DNA from: SURF-13 sp041695325
Lineage (GTDB): Bacteria; Pseudomonadota; Gammaproteobacteria; SURF-13
NCBI GenBank assembly: GCA_041695325.1
Contig: JBGFRC010000024.1
Location: 1 to 64,000, forward strand
Length of the DNA: 64,000 bases
Reading direction: 5' to 3'
The notes below the pieces were generated by a model. That model made no database searches, was not told the origin of the DNA, and saw nothing but the letters and a program-made list of their open reading frames with translations. This document shows positions 7,898 to 15,583 of this stretch, piece by piece. Made by a program: the position numbers and the translations under genes. How positions within the stretch are numbered: the stretch's first letter is position 1; the number at the start of each line of letters is the position of its first letter.

Positions 7898-8371
7898 CTA
7901 ATTACCCAGCGCCTTCACCGCCTCCAACACCTCGTCCACGTGCCCCTCCACCTTGACCTTGCGCCATTCCCTGCGCAACACGCCTTTCTTGTCTATCAGA
8001 AACGTGCTGCGCTCGATACCCGGCACCTGTTTGCCATACATGTTCTTGAGCTTGATGACATCATACAGCTTGCACACCTTTTCATCCTCATCGGAGAGCA
8101 GATCGAAGGTGAAGCCCTCCTTGCTCTTGAACGACTCGTGCGACTTCACGCTGTCGCGCGACACACCCAGCACCACCGCGTTGAGCTTTTTGAACTTCGC
8201 CTGCTCATCGCGGAAATTCTGCCCCTCCAGGGTGCAGCCGGGCGTGTTGTCTCTGGGATAAAAATACAACACCACGTTGCTGCCCTTGAACGCGCTGAGT
8301 TTCAAGGTTTTCCCGCCGGTGGCGGGCAGCTCGAAATCGGGGGCGGGTTTACCAATGACTGCTTTGCTCAT
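7898..8371 (-). CDS. bcp: Thioredoxin-dependent peroxiredoxin, Bcp/PrxQ type
   Basis: 157-residue cytoplasmic peroxidase that reduces hydroperoxides with thioredoxin as donor. The thioredoxin fold carries the active-site loop YPRDNTPGCTLEGQNF with peroxidatic Cys46. The usual E. coli-type resolving cysteine five residues later (PGCTxEAC) is absent; position 51 is Gln. Another cysteine occurs at 100 (EKVCKLYDV), at the position of E. coli Bcp Cys99. Gene order gcvR-bcp-phoH on the minus strand; gcvR-bcp adjacency is common in gammaproteobacteria. Confidence 0.95.
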   Translation of the reverse strand: MSKAVIGKPAPDFELPATGGKTLKLSAFKGSNVVLYFYPRDNTPGCTLEGQNFRDEQAKFKKLNAVVLGVSRDSVKSHESFKSKEGFTFDLLSDEDEKVCKLYDVIKLKNMYGKQVPGIERSTFLIDKKGVLRREWRKVKVEGHVDEVLEAVKALGN

Positions 8372-8394
8372 GCCTTACCTCGCTCTTGGTATCA

Positions 8395-8940
8395 TTACCG
8401 CTTCAACGGCTCCAGCACGCCGTCCAGATTCAGCTCGTCGCACAAATTCAAAAATTCCTCGCGCAAACCCGCGATGTGCACGTCGGCCGGGACGTTCACG
8501 GTAATGTTCACGTTGAACATCATGGTATCCGAATGCGTCGAGATATAGCTTGCGGTATAGAGGTCTTCCATATTGATGTGGCGGCTGGCGAAGAACTCCG
8601 CCAGGCGGTACAAGATGCCGGGCCGATCCACCGTCACCACCTCGACCATATAGGGCAGCAGATTCCCCTCAGCCGGGCGCGGCTCGGTGCGCCGGCTGAC
8701 GAGGGCGAGCTTGAGCTTGTCCTGTAACGCGGGCAACGCCCCCTCCAGCTTGGCGATGCTGTTCCAGTTTCCCGCCACCAGCAGCATGGCGGCAAACTCA
8801 CACCCCAGCACCGTCATGCGGCTGTCGAGCACGCTGCACCCACTGTCCAGCACCCCCTGGGCCAAATCCTTCAGCAGCCCAGGCCGGTCCTTGCCCAAGG
8901 CGCAGACGACGAGCCGGACGTTGATTTTGTGATTGGTAAT
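8395..8940 (-). CDS. gcvR: Glycine-cleavage repressor-like ACT-domain protein, probable non-ATG start
   Basis: Two tandem ACT domains: the first with VVCALGKDRPGLLKDLAQGVLDSG, the second with VEVVTVDRPGILYRLAEFFASRHIN. This is the GcvR family, which in E. coli antagonises GcvA and represses glycine cleavage. No ATG precedes the first beta strand. A TTG at 8898 would cut off that strand (VRLVVCA). An ATT at 8940, six to seven nt after GGAGG on the minus strand and downstream of an in-frame TAA, gives a family-like N-terminus (xTNHKINVRLVVCALG) and 181 residues. A single-base ATG-to-ATT change or sequencing error is the alternative. Confidence 0.82.
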   Translation of the reverse strand: MTNHKINVRLVVCALGKDRPGLLKDLAQGVLDSGCSVLDSRMTVLGCEFAAMLLVAGNWNSIAKLEGALPALQDKLKLALVSRRTEPRPAEGNLLPYMVEVVTVDRPGILYRLAEFFASRHINMEDLYTASYISTHSDTMMFNVNITVNVPADVHIAGLREEFLNLCDELNLDGVLEPLKR

Positions 8941-9019
8941 AACGCCCCCTCCCCGCGGGTTTTGACCTTACATCCGTTCGGTAACTTTACCGGGGATTAT
9001 ACAAGAATGAAGCGCGCGG

Positions 9020-9050
9020 CGGAAAAAGAAAGCCCCTCGTGAGAGGGGCT
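9020..9050 (-). terminator. Intrinsic terminator of the pilin gene
   Basis: On the minus strand an 8-bp stem AGCCCCTC/GAGGGGCT (9031-9050) with a 4-nt loop is followed by a T-rich run (TTTCTTTTT, about 9022-9030). It lies about 50 bp beyond the pilin stop codon. Confidence 0.88.
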
Positions 9051-9101
9051 GGGGAAAATACGGTATTGTATACTGTGATTTATTTAAACGTTACTTTGGA
9101 A

Positions 9102-9533
9102 TCATGCACCAGTGCAGCCAGTAGGCAAATACTTTTGCGTAGCGTTACTAGTACACGCCCAAGATGTTGATCCAGCATTTACAGTCGCTGTTAAAGTAAG
9201 AGTTTTACCTTGGATGCCAGATGCTACGCCGCTGGATTTCATTGTAGCAACTATCGTCCCCGATGTTGAGGTAGCGACCTGCGATACATACTTGCCTGTA
9301 ATATCGGTCGCTGTAGCAATACCAGCCGTACCATTGGCAGGCCACGCACCGGTTTGGGAATAATACTCGGTCATTGGGGTTTTCAGACCACTGGCTAAGG
9401 TCATGGCCTCACTCATTTGAGCACGGGCAATATAGTCTTGGTATGCCGGAATCGCAATCGCCGCCAAGATGCCGATGATGGCGACCACAATCATCAGTTC
9501 AATCAGGGTAAAACCCTGTTGTATTTTCTTCAT
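9102..9533 (-). CDS. pilA: Type IV major pilin
   Basis: 143-residue prepilin: short basic leader MKKIQQG cut by prepilin peptidase before Phe8, then the canonical TLIELMIVVAIIGILAAIAIPAYQ-type hydrophobic alpha1 with Glu5 of the mature protein, and a variable Thr/Ala-rich C-terminal head. Cys127 and Cys140 are placed to form the D-region disulfide near the C-terminus. Monocistronic, with a good RBS (AGGAGAGGAAC), its own terminator and an upstream sigma-54-like promoter. Other pilus assembly genes are not in the window, so major pilin is an inference from size and the stand-alone regulated gene. Confidence 0.93.
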   Translation of the reverse strand: MKKIQQGFTLIELMIVVAIIGILAAIAIPAYQDYIARAQMSEAMTLASGLKTPMTEYYSQTGAWPANGTAGIATATDITGKYVSQVATSTSGTIVATMKSSGVASGIQGKTLTLTATVNAGSTSWACTSNATQKYLPTGCTGA

Positions 9534-9560
9534 GTTCCTCTCCTCTAGTGGTTAAAATTT

Positions 9561-9591
9561 TAACTCGGCTCCCCTTATCTGAGCCGAGTTA
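9561..9591 (-). promoter_or_regulatory. Perfect hairpin in the pilin 5' leader
   Basis: Eleven-bp perfect arms TAACTCGGCTC (9561-9571) and GAGCCGAGTTA (9581-9591), 9-nt loop. If transcription starts about 12 bp downstream of the -12 element (near 9604), the hairpin sits almost at the 5' end of the pilin mRNA and about 30 nt upstream of the start codon. No U-tract follows. A message-stabilising 5' stem is the simplest reading; an attenuator or protein site is possible. Confidence 0.75.
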
Positions 9592-9615
9592 AAGACGTGT
9601 GACGCAATCTTTAAT

Positions 9616-9631
9616 GGCAGAAATCGTGCCA
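9616..9631 (-). promoter_or_regulatory. Sigma-54 (-24/-12) promoter of pilA
   Basis: Reading the minus strand: TGGCACGATTTCTGCC, with GG and GC separated by exactly 10 nt and an intact TGGCACG -24 block. Consensus is TGGCACG-N4-TTGCW. It points toward the pilin gene with a leader of about 70 nt. Sigma-54 transcription of pilA under PilS/PilR is established in Pseudomonas, and rpoN is present at 172-1656. Confidence 0.8.
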
Positions 9632-9751
9632 GGCCGTCAAAGGCTGCCCCATCGCAGAATTAACCTATTGTTTCTACTAACTATTATTAGGCTGTTTTCG
9701 AGATCCCAGCGAGACATTTTCAAGCCACTCTGGAGATGGAACAGTCACTCA

Positions 9752-9772
9752 CCAGGTCAGAAAGTGACCTGG
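9752..9772. promoter_or_regulatory. Perfect palindrome upstream of pilA promoter, candidate activator site
   Basis: CCAGGTCA-GAAAG-TGACCTGG, 8-bp arms with a 5-nt spacer, about 120 bp upstream of the -24 element, the distance expected for an enhancer-binding-protein site such as PilR. Additional TGTC words flank it. It also lies about 90 bp upstream of hemB, so it could act on either gene. The whole 330-bp gap 9534-9863 contains no convincing gene. Confidence 0.5.
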
Positions 9773-9863
9773 AATGTCACATCGGGATGGATGTCGAACT
9801 GCGTGGGTAACCCTGCTAAACTAGCGCAGGTTTCAAACCAAAATAACCAAACACCGCCGCCCC

Positions 9864-10880
9864 ATGACACGCACCACATCCCCGTACGGACAGTTTCCGC
9901 AAACACGTATGCGCCGCATGCGGCGTGACGACTTCAGCCGCCGCTTGATGCGCGAGACGGCGCTGATAGCGGACGATCTCGTCTATCCCATGTTCGTGCT
10001 TGAGGGGAAAGACAGGCGCGAGGCAGTGGCCTCCATGCCGGGCATCGAGCGGCTGAGCCTGGACCGGTTGCTGAAGGAGGCGGCTGAGCTGATGCAGCTC
10101 GGCGTGCCTGCAATTGCCCTGTTTCCGGTCACGCCGCCGGAGAAAAAAACGCTGGACGCGAAAGAGGCCTGGAACCCGGAGGGGCTGGCGCAGCGCGCCG
10201 TGCGTGCGTTGAAAAAGGAATTTCCTGATCTCGGTGTGATTACCGACGTGGCGCTCGATCCGTTCACCACCCACGGTCAGGACGGCCTGATAGACGACAG
10301 CGGCTACGTGCTGAATGATGAGACGGTCGAAGCGCTGGTGAAGCAGGCGCTGTCGCACGCCGAGGCCGGCGCGGACGTGGTGGCGCCGTCGGACATGATG
10401 GACGGGCGCATCGGCGCAATAAGAAATGCGCTGGAATCCAACGGCCGCATCCACACGCGTATACTCGCCTACTCGGCCAAATATGCATCGTCCTTCTACG
10501 GCCCGTTCCGCGACGCGGTAGGCTCAGCGGCCAATCTCGGCGCGGGCAATAAATACACCTACCAGATGGACCCCGCCAACAGCGATGAAGCCTTGCGCGA
10601 GGCCGCGCTTGACCTCGCCGAAGGCGCGGACATGGTGATGATCAAACCGGGGCTGCCCTATCTCGACATCGTGCGCCGGGTGAAGGATGAATTCGGCGCG
10701 CCTACGTTGGTATATCAGGTGAGCGGCGAATACGCCATGCTCATGGCGGCCGCGCAAAACGGCTGGCTGGACGAGCAAGCGGTGGTGATGGAGTCGCTGC
10801 TCTCCATCAAGCGCGCGGGCGCGGACGGGATACTCACCTATTTCGCCAAGCGCGCGGCTGGGTGGTTGCGGGCCGGATAA
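9864..10880 (+). CDS. hemB: Delta-aminolevulinic acid dehydratase (porphobilinogen synthase)
   Basis: Condenses two 5-aminolevulinate molecules to porphobilinogen in haem synthesis. 338 residues, TIM barrel with the two active-site lysines in AYSAKYASSFYGPFR and MVMIKPGLPYLD. The metal loop reads ITDVALDPFTTHGQDG, lacking the cysteines of zinc enzymes, which places it in the magnesium-type class. N-terminal RMRRMRRDDFSRRLMRET is typical of proteobacterial HemB. hemC and hemD occur 6 kb downstream on the other strand. Confidence 0.97.
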   Translation: MTRTTSPYGQFPQTRMRRMRRDDFSRRLMRETALIADDLVYPMFVLEGKDRREAVASMPGIERLSLDRLLKEAAELMQLGVPAIALFPVTPPEKKTLDAKEAWNPEGLAQRAVRALKKEFPDLGVITDVALDPFTTHGQDGLIDDSGYVLNDETVEALVKQALSHAEAGADVVAPSDMMDGRIGAIRNALESNGRIHTRILAYSAKYASSFYGPFRDAVGSAANLGAGNKYTYQMDPANSDEALREAALDLAEGADMVMIKPGLPYLDIVRRVKDEFGAPTLVYQVSGEYAMLMAAAQNGWLDEQAVVMESLLSIKRAGADGILTYFAKRAAGWLRAG

Positions 10881-10895
10881 TCACCCTCCCCCTAC

Positions 10896-10912
10896 CCCCT
10901 CCCTGGGAGGGG
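10896..10912. repeat. CCCCTCCC palindrome between hemB and aroE
   Basis: Eight-bp arms CCCCTCCC and GGGAGGGG around a single T, preceded by CCCTCCCCCTA. Same family as 7857-7882. Confidence 0.75.
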
Positions 10913-10958
10913 AATGTAAAAATTGATACGGGTCTGCTGCTAACCACGGAAATACTTC

Positions 10959-11807
10959 ATGTCATCCTTGTTCGACTTCACTCCCAAAACAGACCGCTAC
11001 GCGCTGTTGGGCAATCCGGTGGCGCACAGCAAGTCGCCGCTCATCCACGCGGCGTTTGCGCGCCAGCTTGGCCACAAAATCGAGTACCACGCGATACAGG
11101 TGGACACCGGCGGCTTCGCGCAGGCGGTGGGCAATTTCGAGGCCGCGGGGGGCAAGGGGATAAACGTCACCCTGCCGTTCAAGCACGAAGCCTTTACGCT
11201 GTGCGACGAGCTGAGTTCGCGCGCGCGCCTGGCGCAGGCGGTCAACACCATTTTGTTCAAAGGCGGCGGCAAGCGCTTCGGCGACAACACCGATGGGGTA
11301 GGCCTGATACGCGACATCGTGCAGAACCATCGCGGCGTGATTGCCGGGCGGCGCGTGTTGTTGCTTGGGGCGGGCGGCGCGGCGCACGGCGCGCTGGGGC
11401 CGCTGCTGGAGGAAAAACCGGCGCAGGTATTTATCGCCAACCGCACCCCGGACAAAGCCCTGGAGCTGGCGCATGCGTTCCAGGCCTTCGGCGCCGTGCA
11501 AGGCGGGAGCTACGCCGATCTCGCGGGACGACAAGCCGATCTCATCATCAACGCCACCTCGGCCAGCCTGCAGGGCGCCGTGCCGCCGCTGCCTGACGGC
11601 ACGCTCGCGCCGGGCGCCTGGTGCTACGATATGATGTACGCCGCTGCGCCCACCGCGTTCGTGCGCTGGGGCGAGAAGCACGGCGCGGCCAAATCCCTGG
11701 ACGGCTTGGGGATGCTGGTGGAGCAGGCGGCGGAGTCTTTTTATGTATGGCGCGGCGTGCGTCCCGCTACCGCGCCGGTGATTGAACTCTTGCGCGTTGA
11801 CCTATAG
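10959..11807 (+). CDS. aroE: Shikimate 5-dehydrogenase
   Basis: NADPH-dependent reduction of 3-dehydroshikimate to shikimate in aromatic amino-acid synthesis. 282 residues: substrate domain with SKSPLIH (binding serines), NVTLPFK (catalytic lysine) and NTDGVG, then the Rossmann domain with GAGGAAHGAL and the NADP phosphate-binding ANRTPDK. C-terminal DGLGMLVEQAAESF fits AroE and not the quinate-using YdiB. Downstream of hemB by 78 bp; the hemB-aroE pair may be cotranscribed. Confidence 0.97.
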   Translation: MSSLFDFTPKTDRYALLGNPVAHSKSPLIHAAFARQLGHKIEYHAIQVDTGGFAQAVGNFEAAGGKGINVTLPFKHEAFTLCDELSSRARLAQAVNTILFKGGGKRFGDNTDGVGLIRDIVQNHRGVIAGRRVLLLGAGGAAHGALGPLLEEKPAQVFIANRTPDKALELAHAFQAFGAVQGGSYADLAGRQADLIINATSASLQGAVPPLPDGTLAPGAWCYDMMYAAAPTAFVRWGEKHGAAKSLDGLGMLVEQAAESFYVWRGVRPATAPVIELLRVDL

Positions 11808-11820
11808 TTATTCAGTATTG

Positions 11821-13860
11821 ATGGACAATCCGCTACTCAATACCGAAGGCTTGCCGCGCTTCACGGCCATCCGGCCTGAACACGTCATCCCCGCGATTGA
11901 CTTCTTGATTGCGGACAACCGCGCGCAAATTGAAAAGCTGTTGAGCGGCGCGGGGCCGTACACCTGGGACTCGCTGATTGCGCCGATTGAGGTGCTGGAA
12001 GAGCGCCTGTGCCGCGCCTGGTCGCCGGTGAGTCACCTGAACGCGGTGATGAATTCGGAGGCGCTGCGCGCGGCGTACCACGCTTGTCTGCCCAAATTGA
12101 GCGACTACGCTGCCGAGATGGGGCAGAACAAGCGGCTTTATGAAGCCTATCAGCAGATTGCGCAAGGGCCGGAATACGTCAAACTGGACGATGCGCAAAA
12201 AAAGGTGATAGAGAACGCATTGCGCGACTTCCATCTCTCCGGCGTCGCGCTGCCCCCGGACAAACAGGCGCGTTACAAGACGATCCAGCAGAAGCTGTCC
12301 GCGCTCACCGCCAAGTTCGAGGAAAATGTGCTCGACGCCACGCAGTCCTGGCACAAACACATTACGGATGAAGCACATCTCGCCGGCCTGCCCGAAACGG
12401 CGCGCGCGCTCGCCAGGCAGACGGCGGAGCAGAAGCATCTCGCCGGTTGGGTGTTCACGCTCGATTATCCGTCCTATGCGCCGGTAATGAAATACGCGGA
12501 CAGGCGCGAGTTGAGAAGCGAGATGTACCGGGCCTACATCACGCGCGCGAGCGATCAGGGGCCGCACGCGGGGCGCTGGGACAATGCGCCGCTGATGGAA
12601 AAATTGCTGCACCTGCGCCACGAGCTGGCGCAACTGCTGGGCTACTCCCACTTCGCCGCGCTCTCGCTCGTCAAAAAGATGGCCCGGAGCGAAACGGAGG
12701 TCCTGGATTTCCTCAACGATCTCGCACGCCGCGCCAAGTCGCATGCCGAGCGTGAACTTGGTGAGCTGCGGCAGTTCGCGCGCGCGCATGACGGCGTGGA
12801 AACGCTGGAAGCCTGGGATATTCCCTATTATTCGGAAAAACTGCGCCGGCGCCTCTACCATGTGTCGCAGGAGGAGCTGCGCCCCTGGTTTCCTCTGCCG
12901 CGCGTGCTCACTGGCATGTTTGCGGTGGCCGAGCGCCTGTATGGACTCAGCATCCGCGAAATCGCCAACGTTGAGACCTGGCATCCCGACGTGCGCTTTT
13001 TTGAAATCCGGGACAATGGCAATACTCTGCGCGGGCGGTTCTATCTCGATGCTTACGCGCGCGAGCATAAGCGCGGCGGCGCGTGGATGGACGAATGCGT
13101 GGCGCGCATGCGCATGCGCGCCGGGGTGCAAACGCCGGCTGCCTATCTCACCTGCAATTTCAGCGCGCCGCTGGGCGGCGAACCCTCGCTGCTCACGCAC
13201 GAGGAGGTGGTGACGCTGTTCCACGAGTTCGGCCACGGCCTGCATCACATGCTGACGCGCGTGGACCACCTCGGCGTATCCGGCATCAACGGTGTTGCCT
13301 GGGACGCGGTGGAGCTCCCCAGCCAGATCATGGAAAACTGGTGCTGGGAGCGCGAGGCGCTGGACGTAATCTCAGGCCACTATCAAACCGGCGCGCCGCT
13401 GCCGCAAACGCTGTTGGACAAAATGCTTAAAGCGCGTAATTTCCAGTCCGGCATGCAGATGGTGCGCCAGCTTGAGTTCGCGCTGTTTGACTTCCGTTTG
13501 CACCAGGAATTCGATCCCGGCAAGGGCGCTCGCGCACGTGAGCTGCTGCAAGAAGTGCGCGACGCGGTGGCCGTGGTGCACCCCCCGGAATTCGAGCGCT
13601 TCGCCAACAGCTTCACCCACATCTTCGCGGGCGGTTACGCCGCTGGTTATTACAGTTATCTGTGGGCCGAGGTGCTGTCCTCCGACGCCTATTCCAAGTT
13701 CGAGGAGCGCGGCGTTTTTGACGCCGCCACCGGCGCGGAATTCCTGCACACGGTGCTGGAGCAAGGCGGCGCACGCGACGCGCTGGAGCTGTTCGTCGCC
13801 TTCCGCGGGAGGGAGCCGCGCATGGACGCGCTGCTCCGCCATCACGGCCTCGCGGCGTAG
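11821..13860 (+). CDS. prlC: Oligopeptidase A (M3 zinc metallopeptidase)
   Basis: Cytoplasmic peptidase that degrades short peptides, including cleaved signal peptides. 679 residues, all-helical M3 fold, with zinc motif HEFGHGLHH beginning at His468 and the downstream third-ligand helix GINGVAWDAVELPSQIMENW. Start at 11821 (MDNPLLNTEGLPRF), 13 bp after the aroE stop; a weaker start 13 codons upstream would overlap aroE. Size and motifs match E. coli OpdA (680 residues). Confidence 0.96.
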   Translation: MDNPLLNTEGLPRFTAIRPEHVIPAIDFLIADNRAQIEKLLSGAGPYTWDSLIAPIEVLEERLCRAWSPVSHLNAVMNSEALRAAYHACLPKLSDYAAEMGQNKRLYEAYQQIAQGPEYVKLDDAQKKVIENALRDFHLSGVALPPDKQARYKTIQQKLSALTAKFEENVLDATQSWHKHITDEAHLAGLPETARALARQTAEQKHLAGWVFTLDYPSYAPVMKYADRRELRSEMYRAYITRASDQGPHAGRWDNAPLMEKLLHLRHELAQLLGYSHFAALSLVKKMARSETEVLDFLNDLARRAKSHAERELGELRQFARAHDGVETLEAWDIPYYSEKLRRRLYHVSQEELRPWFPLPRVLTGMFAVAERLYGLSIREIANVETWHPDVRFFEIRDNGNTLRGRFYLDAYAREHKRGGAWMDECVARMRMRAGVQTPAAYLTCNFSAPLGGEPSLLTHEEVVTLFHEFGHGLHHMLTRVDHLGVSGINGVAWDAVELPSQIMENWCWEREALDVISGHYQTGAPLPQTLLDKMLKARNFQSGMQMVRQLEFALFDFRLHQEFDPGKGARARELLQEVRDAVAVVHPPEFERFANSFTHIFAGGYAAGYYSYLWAEVLSSDAYSKFEERGVFDAATGAEFLHTVLEQGGARDALELFVAFRGREPRMDALLRHHGLAA

Positions 13861-13879
13861 TCTTCCCCTTATCCCGGCC

Positions 13880-14662
13880 ATGTATAAAATCGCCACCTGG
13901 AACGTCAATTCCCTGCGCGTGCGCCTGCCGCAGTTGCTCGACTGGCTTCGCATCGAGCAACCCGACATCCTCGCGTTGCAGGAAACCAAGCTCACGGATG
14001 ACGACTTCCCGCTGTCCGAAATCCACGGCGCGGGGTATCAGGCGGTGTACAGCGGGCAAAAAACCTATAACGGGGTGGCGATCCTGAGCCGCGCCCGTCC
14101 AGGTGAAGTGCAGAGCAACGTTCCCGGCATGGAGGACGAGCAGCGCCGTTTTCTGGCGGCGAACTACAACGGCCTGCGCGTCATAGCCCTCTACGTACCG
14201 AACGGCGCGAGCGTGGGCTCGGATAAATATCAGTACAAGCTCGCCTGGCTGGAAAAGGTGACCGCCTGTCTTAAAGCGCAATCAGCCGAGCACGAGCATC
14301 TGATTGTACTGGGCGACTTCAACATCGCGCCGGAGGACCGCGACGTGCACGATCCCAAGCTCTGGCAAGGACGGGTGCTGGTGAGCGAGCCGGAGCGCGC
14401 CGCGTTTCGCGGGCTTTTAAACACAGGCCTGGCGGATACGTTGCGCCTGCTCGAGCCGGGCGGCGGAATTTACACCTGGTGGGACTATCGCGCCGGTGCG
14501 TTCCGGCGCAATCACGGCCTGCGCATAGATCATATTCTGGTGAGCCCCACGCTGCGTGCATTGTGCACGGCCTGCCGCGTGGACAAGACGCCACGCGGGC
14601 TGGAACGCCCGTCCGATCACGCGCCGGTGGTGGCTGAATTTGATTTGGAAGGTCCTGAATAG
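13880..14662 (+). CDS. xthA: Exodeoxyribonuclease III
   Basis: Apurinic/apyrimidinic endonuclease and 3'-exonuclease of base excision repair. 260 residues with the EEP fold: MYKIATWNVNSLRVRL, LQETKLTDDDFP (metal-binding Glu), VLGDFNIAPEDRDVHDP and PSDHAPVVAEF (catalytic Asp-His). A second family member lies at 31306-32079. The 3' end overlaps the convergent SDR gene by 46 bp. Confidence 0.95.
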   Translation: MYKIATWNVNSLRVRLPQLLDWLRIEQPDILALQETKLTDDDFPLSEIHGAGYQAVYSGQKTYNGVAILSRARPGEVQSNVPGMEDEQRRFLAANYNGLRVIALYVPNGASVGSDKYQYKLAWLEKVTACLKAQSAEHEHLIVLGDFNIAPEDRDVHDPKLWQGRVLVSEPERAAFRGLLNTGLADTLRLLEPGGGIYTWWDYRAGAFRRNHGLRIDHILVSPTLRALCTACRVDKTPRGLERPSDHAPVVAEFDLEGPE

Positions 14663-15528
14663 ATCAGAAGGCTCTTGAGGCCCTGCTCCAGCGAGGGGTA
14701 GAGCAAGGTGACGCCCAATTCCTCGCGCATGCGCCGGTTATCCATGCGGCGCGACTCGCTGAAATAGGACACCATGCCGGGGCTTAAGACCCGCCGTGCT
14801 TCCGCCAGCGGAATCTGCGGCGGACGCGGCAAATCCAGCGCATCGGCCACCTTGTTGAAATAATCGGTCATGGTGCTGTGCTCGCCGTCGCATACGTTGT
14901 AGATCGCGCCCGCCGCGCCGCGCTCCATCGCCGCCACGCACACCCGCGCCAGATCGTCGGCGTGGATGCGGTTGGTGTAAGGCGCTTGCTCGCGCCGCAG
15001 CACCGGCTCGGCGCGCCGGATGCGCTCGACCGGCAAGCGCCCCGGCCCGTATATGCCGCCCGCGCGCAGGATCACCGCCGGCGTCCGTGTGCGGCGGCTC
15101 CAGTCGAGCAAGCTTTGCTCGGCGGCGAGGCGCGCCCGGGCCCGCGCCGTTTGCGGGTTAGGCGGCGTGTCTTCCGTAACCCGGCCGCCTCGATGATCGC
15201 CGTACACGCCGCTGGTGCTGATATAAAGCAGTTTCGCGGGCGCATCCTGCACGGCTTGCAGAAAGCGCTCGATGCGCGGGTCATGCGCATCTCCTTCCGG
15301 CGGCGGAGCGAAGTAATAGACCTGCGCGCTGCGCAAGGATAACGGCGTCAGCGTATCGGCACCATCCAGATCACCGGCCACCGGAGCAATCCCCAGCGCC
15401 GCCAAACCTTGCGCGCGTGCCGGACTGCGTGCCAGCGCGCTCACGGCGTCGCCGCGCGCACGGTGCAGGGCGGCGACACGCCGCCCGATGTCGCCGCAGC
15501 CCACGATAAACACCGGATGTTCTGGCAT
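14617..15528 (-). CDS. SDR-family NAD(P)-binding epimerase-like protein (YeeZ type)
   Basis: 303 residues with Rossmann motif FIVGCGDIGRRVAALHRARG at the N-terminus, YISTSGVYGDHRG (Ser and Tyr of the SDR site, but without the following YxxxK spacing of classical members), LRAGGIYGPGRLP, NRIHADDLARVCVAAM and YNVCDGEHSTMTDYF. This resembles the YeeZ/atypical extended SDR group, usually annotated as sugar epimerase without proven substrate. Divergent from the flavoprotein gene; 3' end overlaps xthA convergently. Confidence 0.8.
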   Translation of the reverse strand: MPEHPVFIVGCGDIGRRVAALHRARGDAVSALARSPARAQGLAALGIAPVAGDLDGADTLTPLSLRSAQVYYFAPPPEGDAHDPRIERFLQAVQDAPAKLLYISTSGVYGDHRGGRVTEDTPPNPQTARARARLAAEQSLLDWSRRTRTPAVILRAGGIYGPGRLPVERIRRAEPVLRREQAPYTNRIHADDLARVCVAAMERGAAGAIYNVCDGEHSTMTDYFNKVADALDLPRPPQIPLAEARRVLSPGMVSYFSESRRMDNRRMREELGVTLLYPSLEQGLKSLLIYSGPSKSNSATTGA

Positions 15529-15583
15529 GATTTCGCTCCGGACAAAAAACAGCGATAATAAACAGTTTTACACGCAGCCAGTC

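Noticed and set aside
9794..9822. Sigma-70 promoter for hemB
   Set aside because: TAAACT is present but the -35 region matches consensus at only three positions; not strong enough to report.
9599..9928. 109-codon plus-strand frame in the pilA-hemB gap
   Set aside because: Overlaps the sigma-54 promoter and palindrome, no RBS, no coding-like composition.
11833..13269. 478-codon minus-strand open frame opposite oligopeptidase A
   Set aside because: High-GC antisense shadow of prlC; Arg/His-rich composition, no domain, no RBS.
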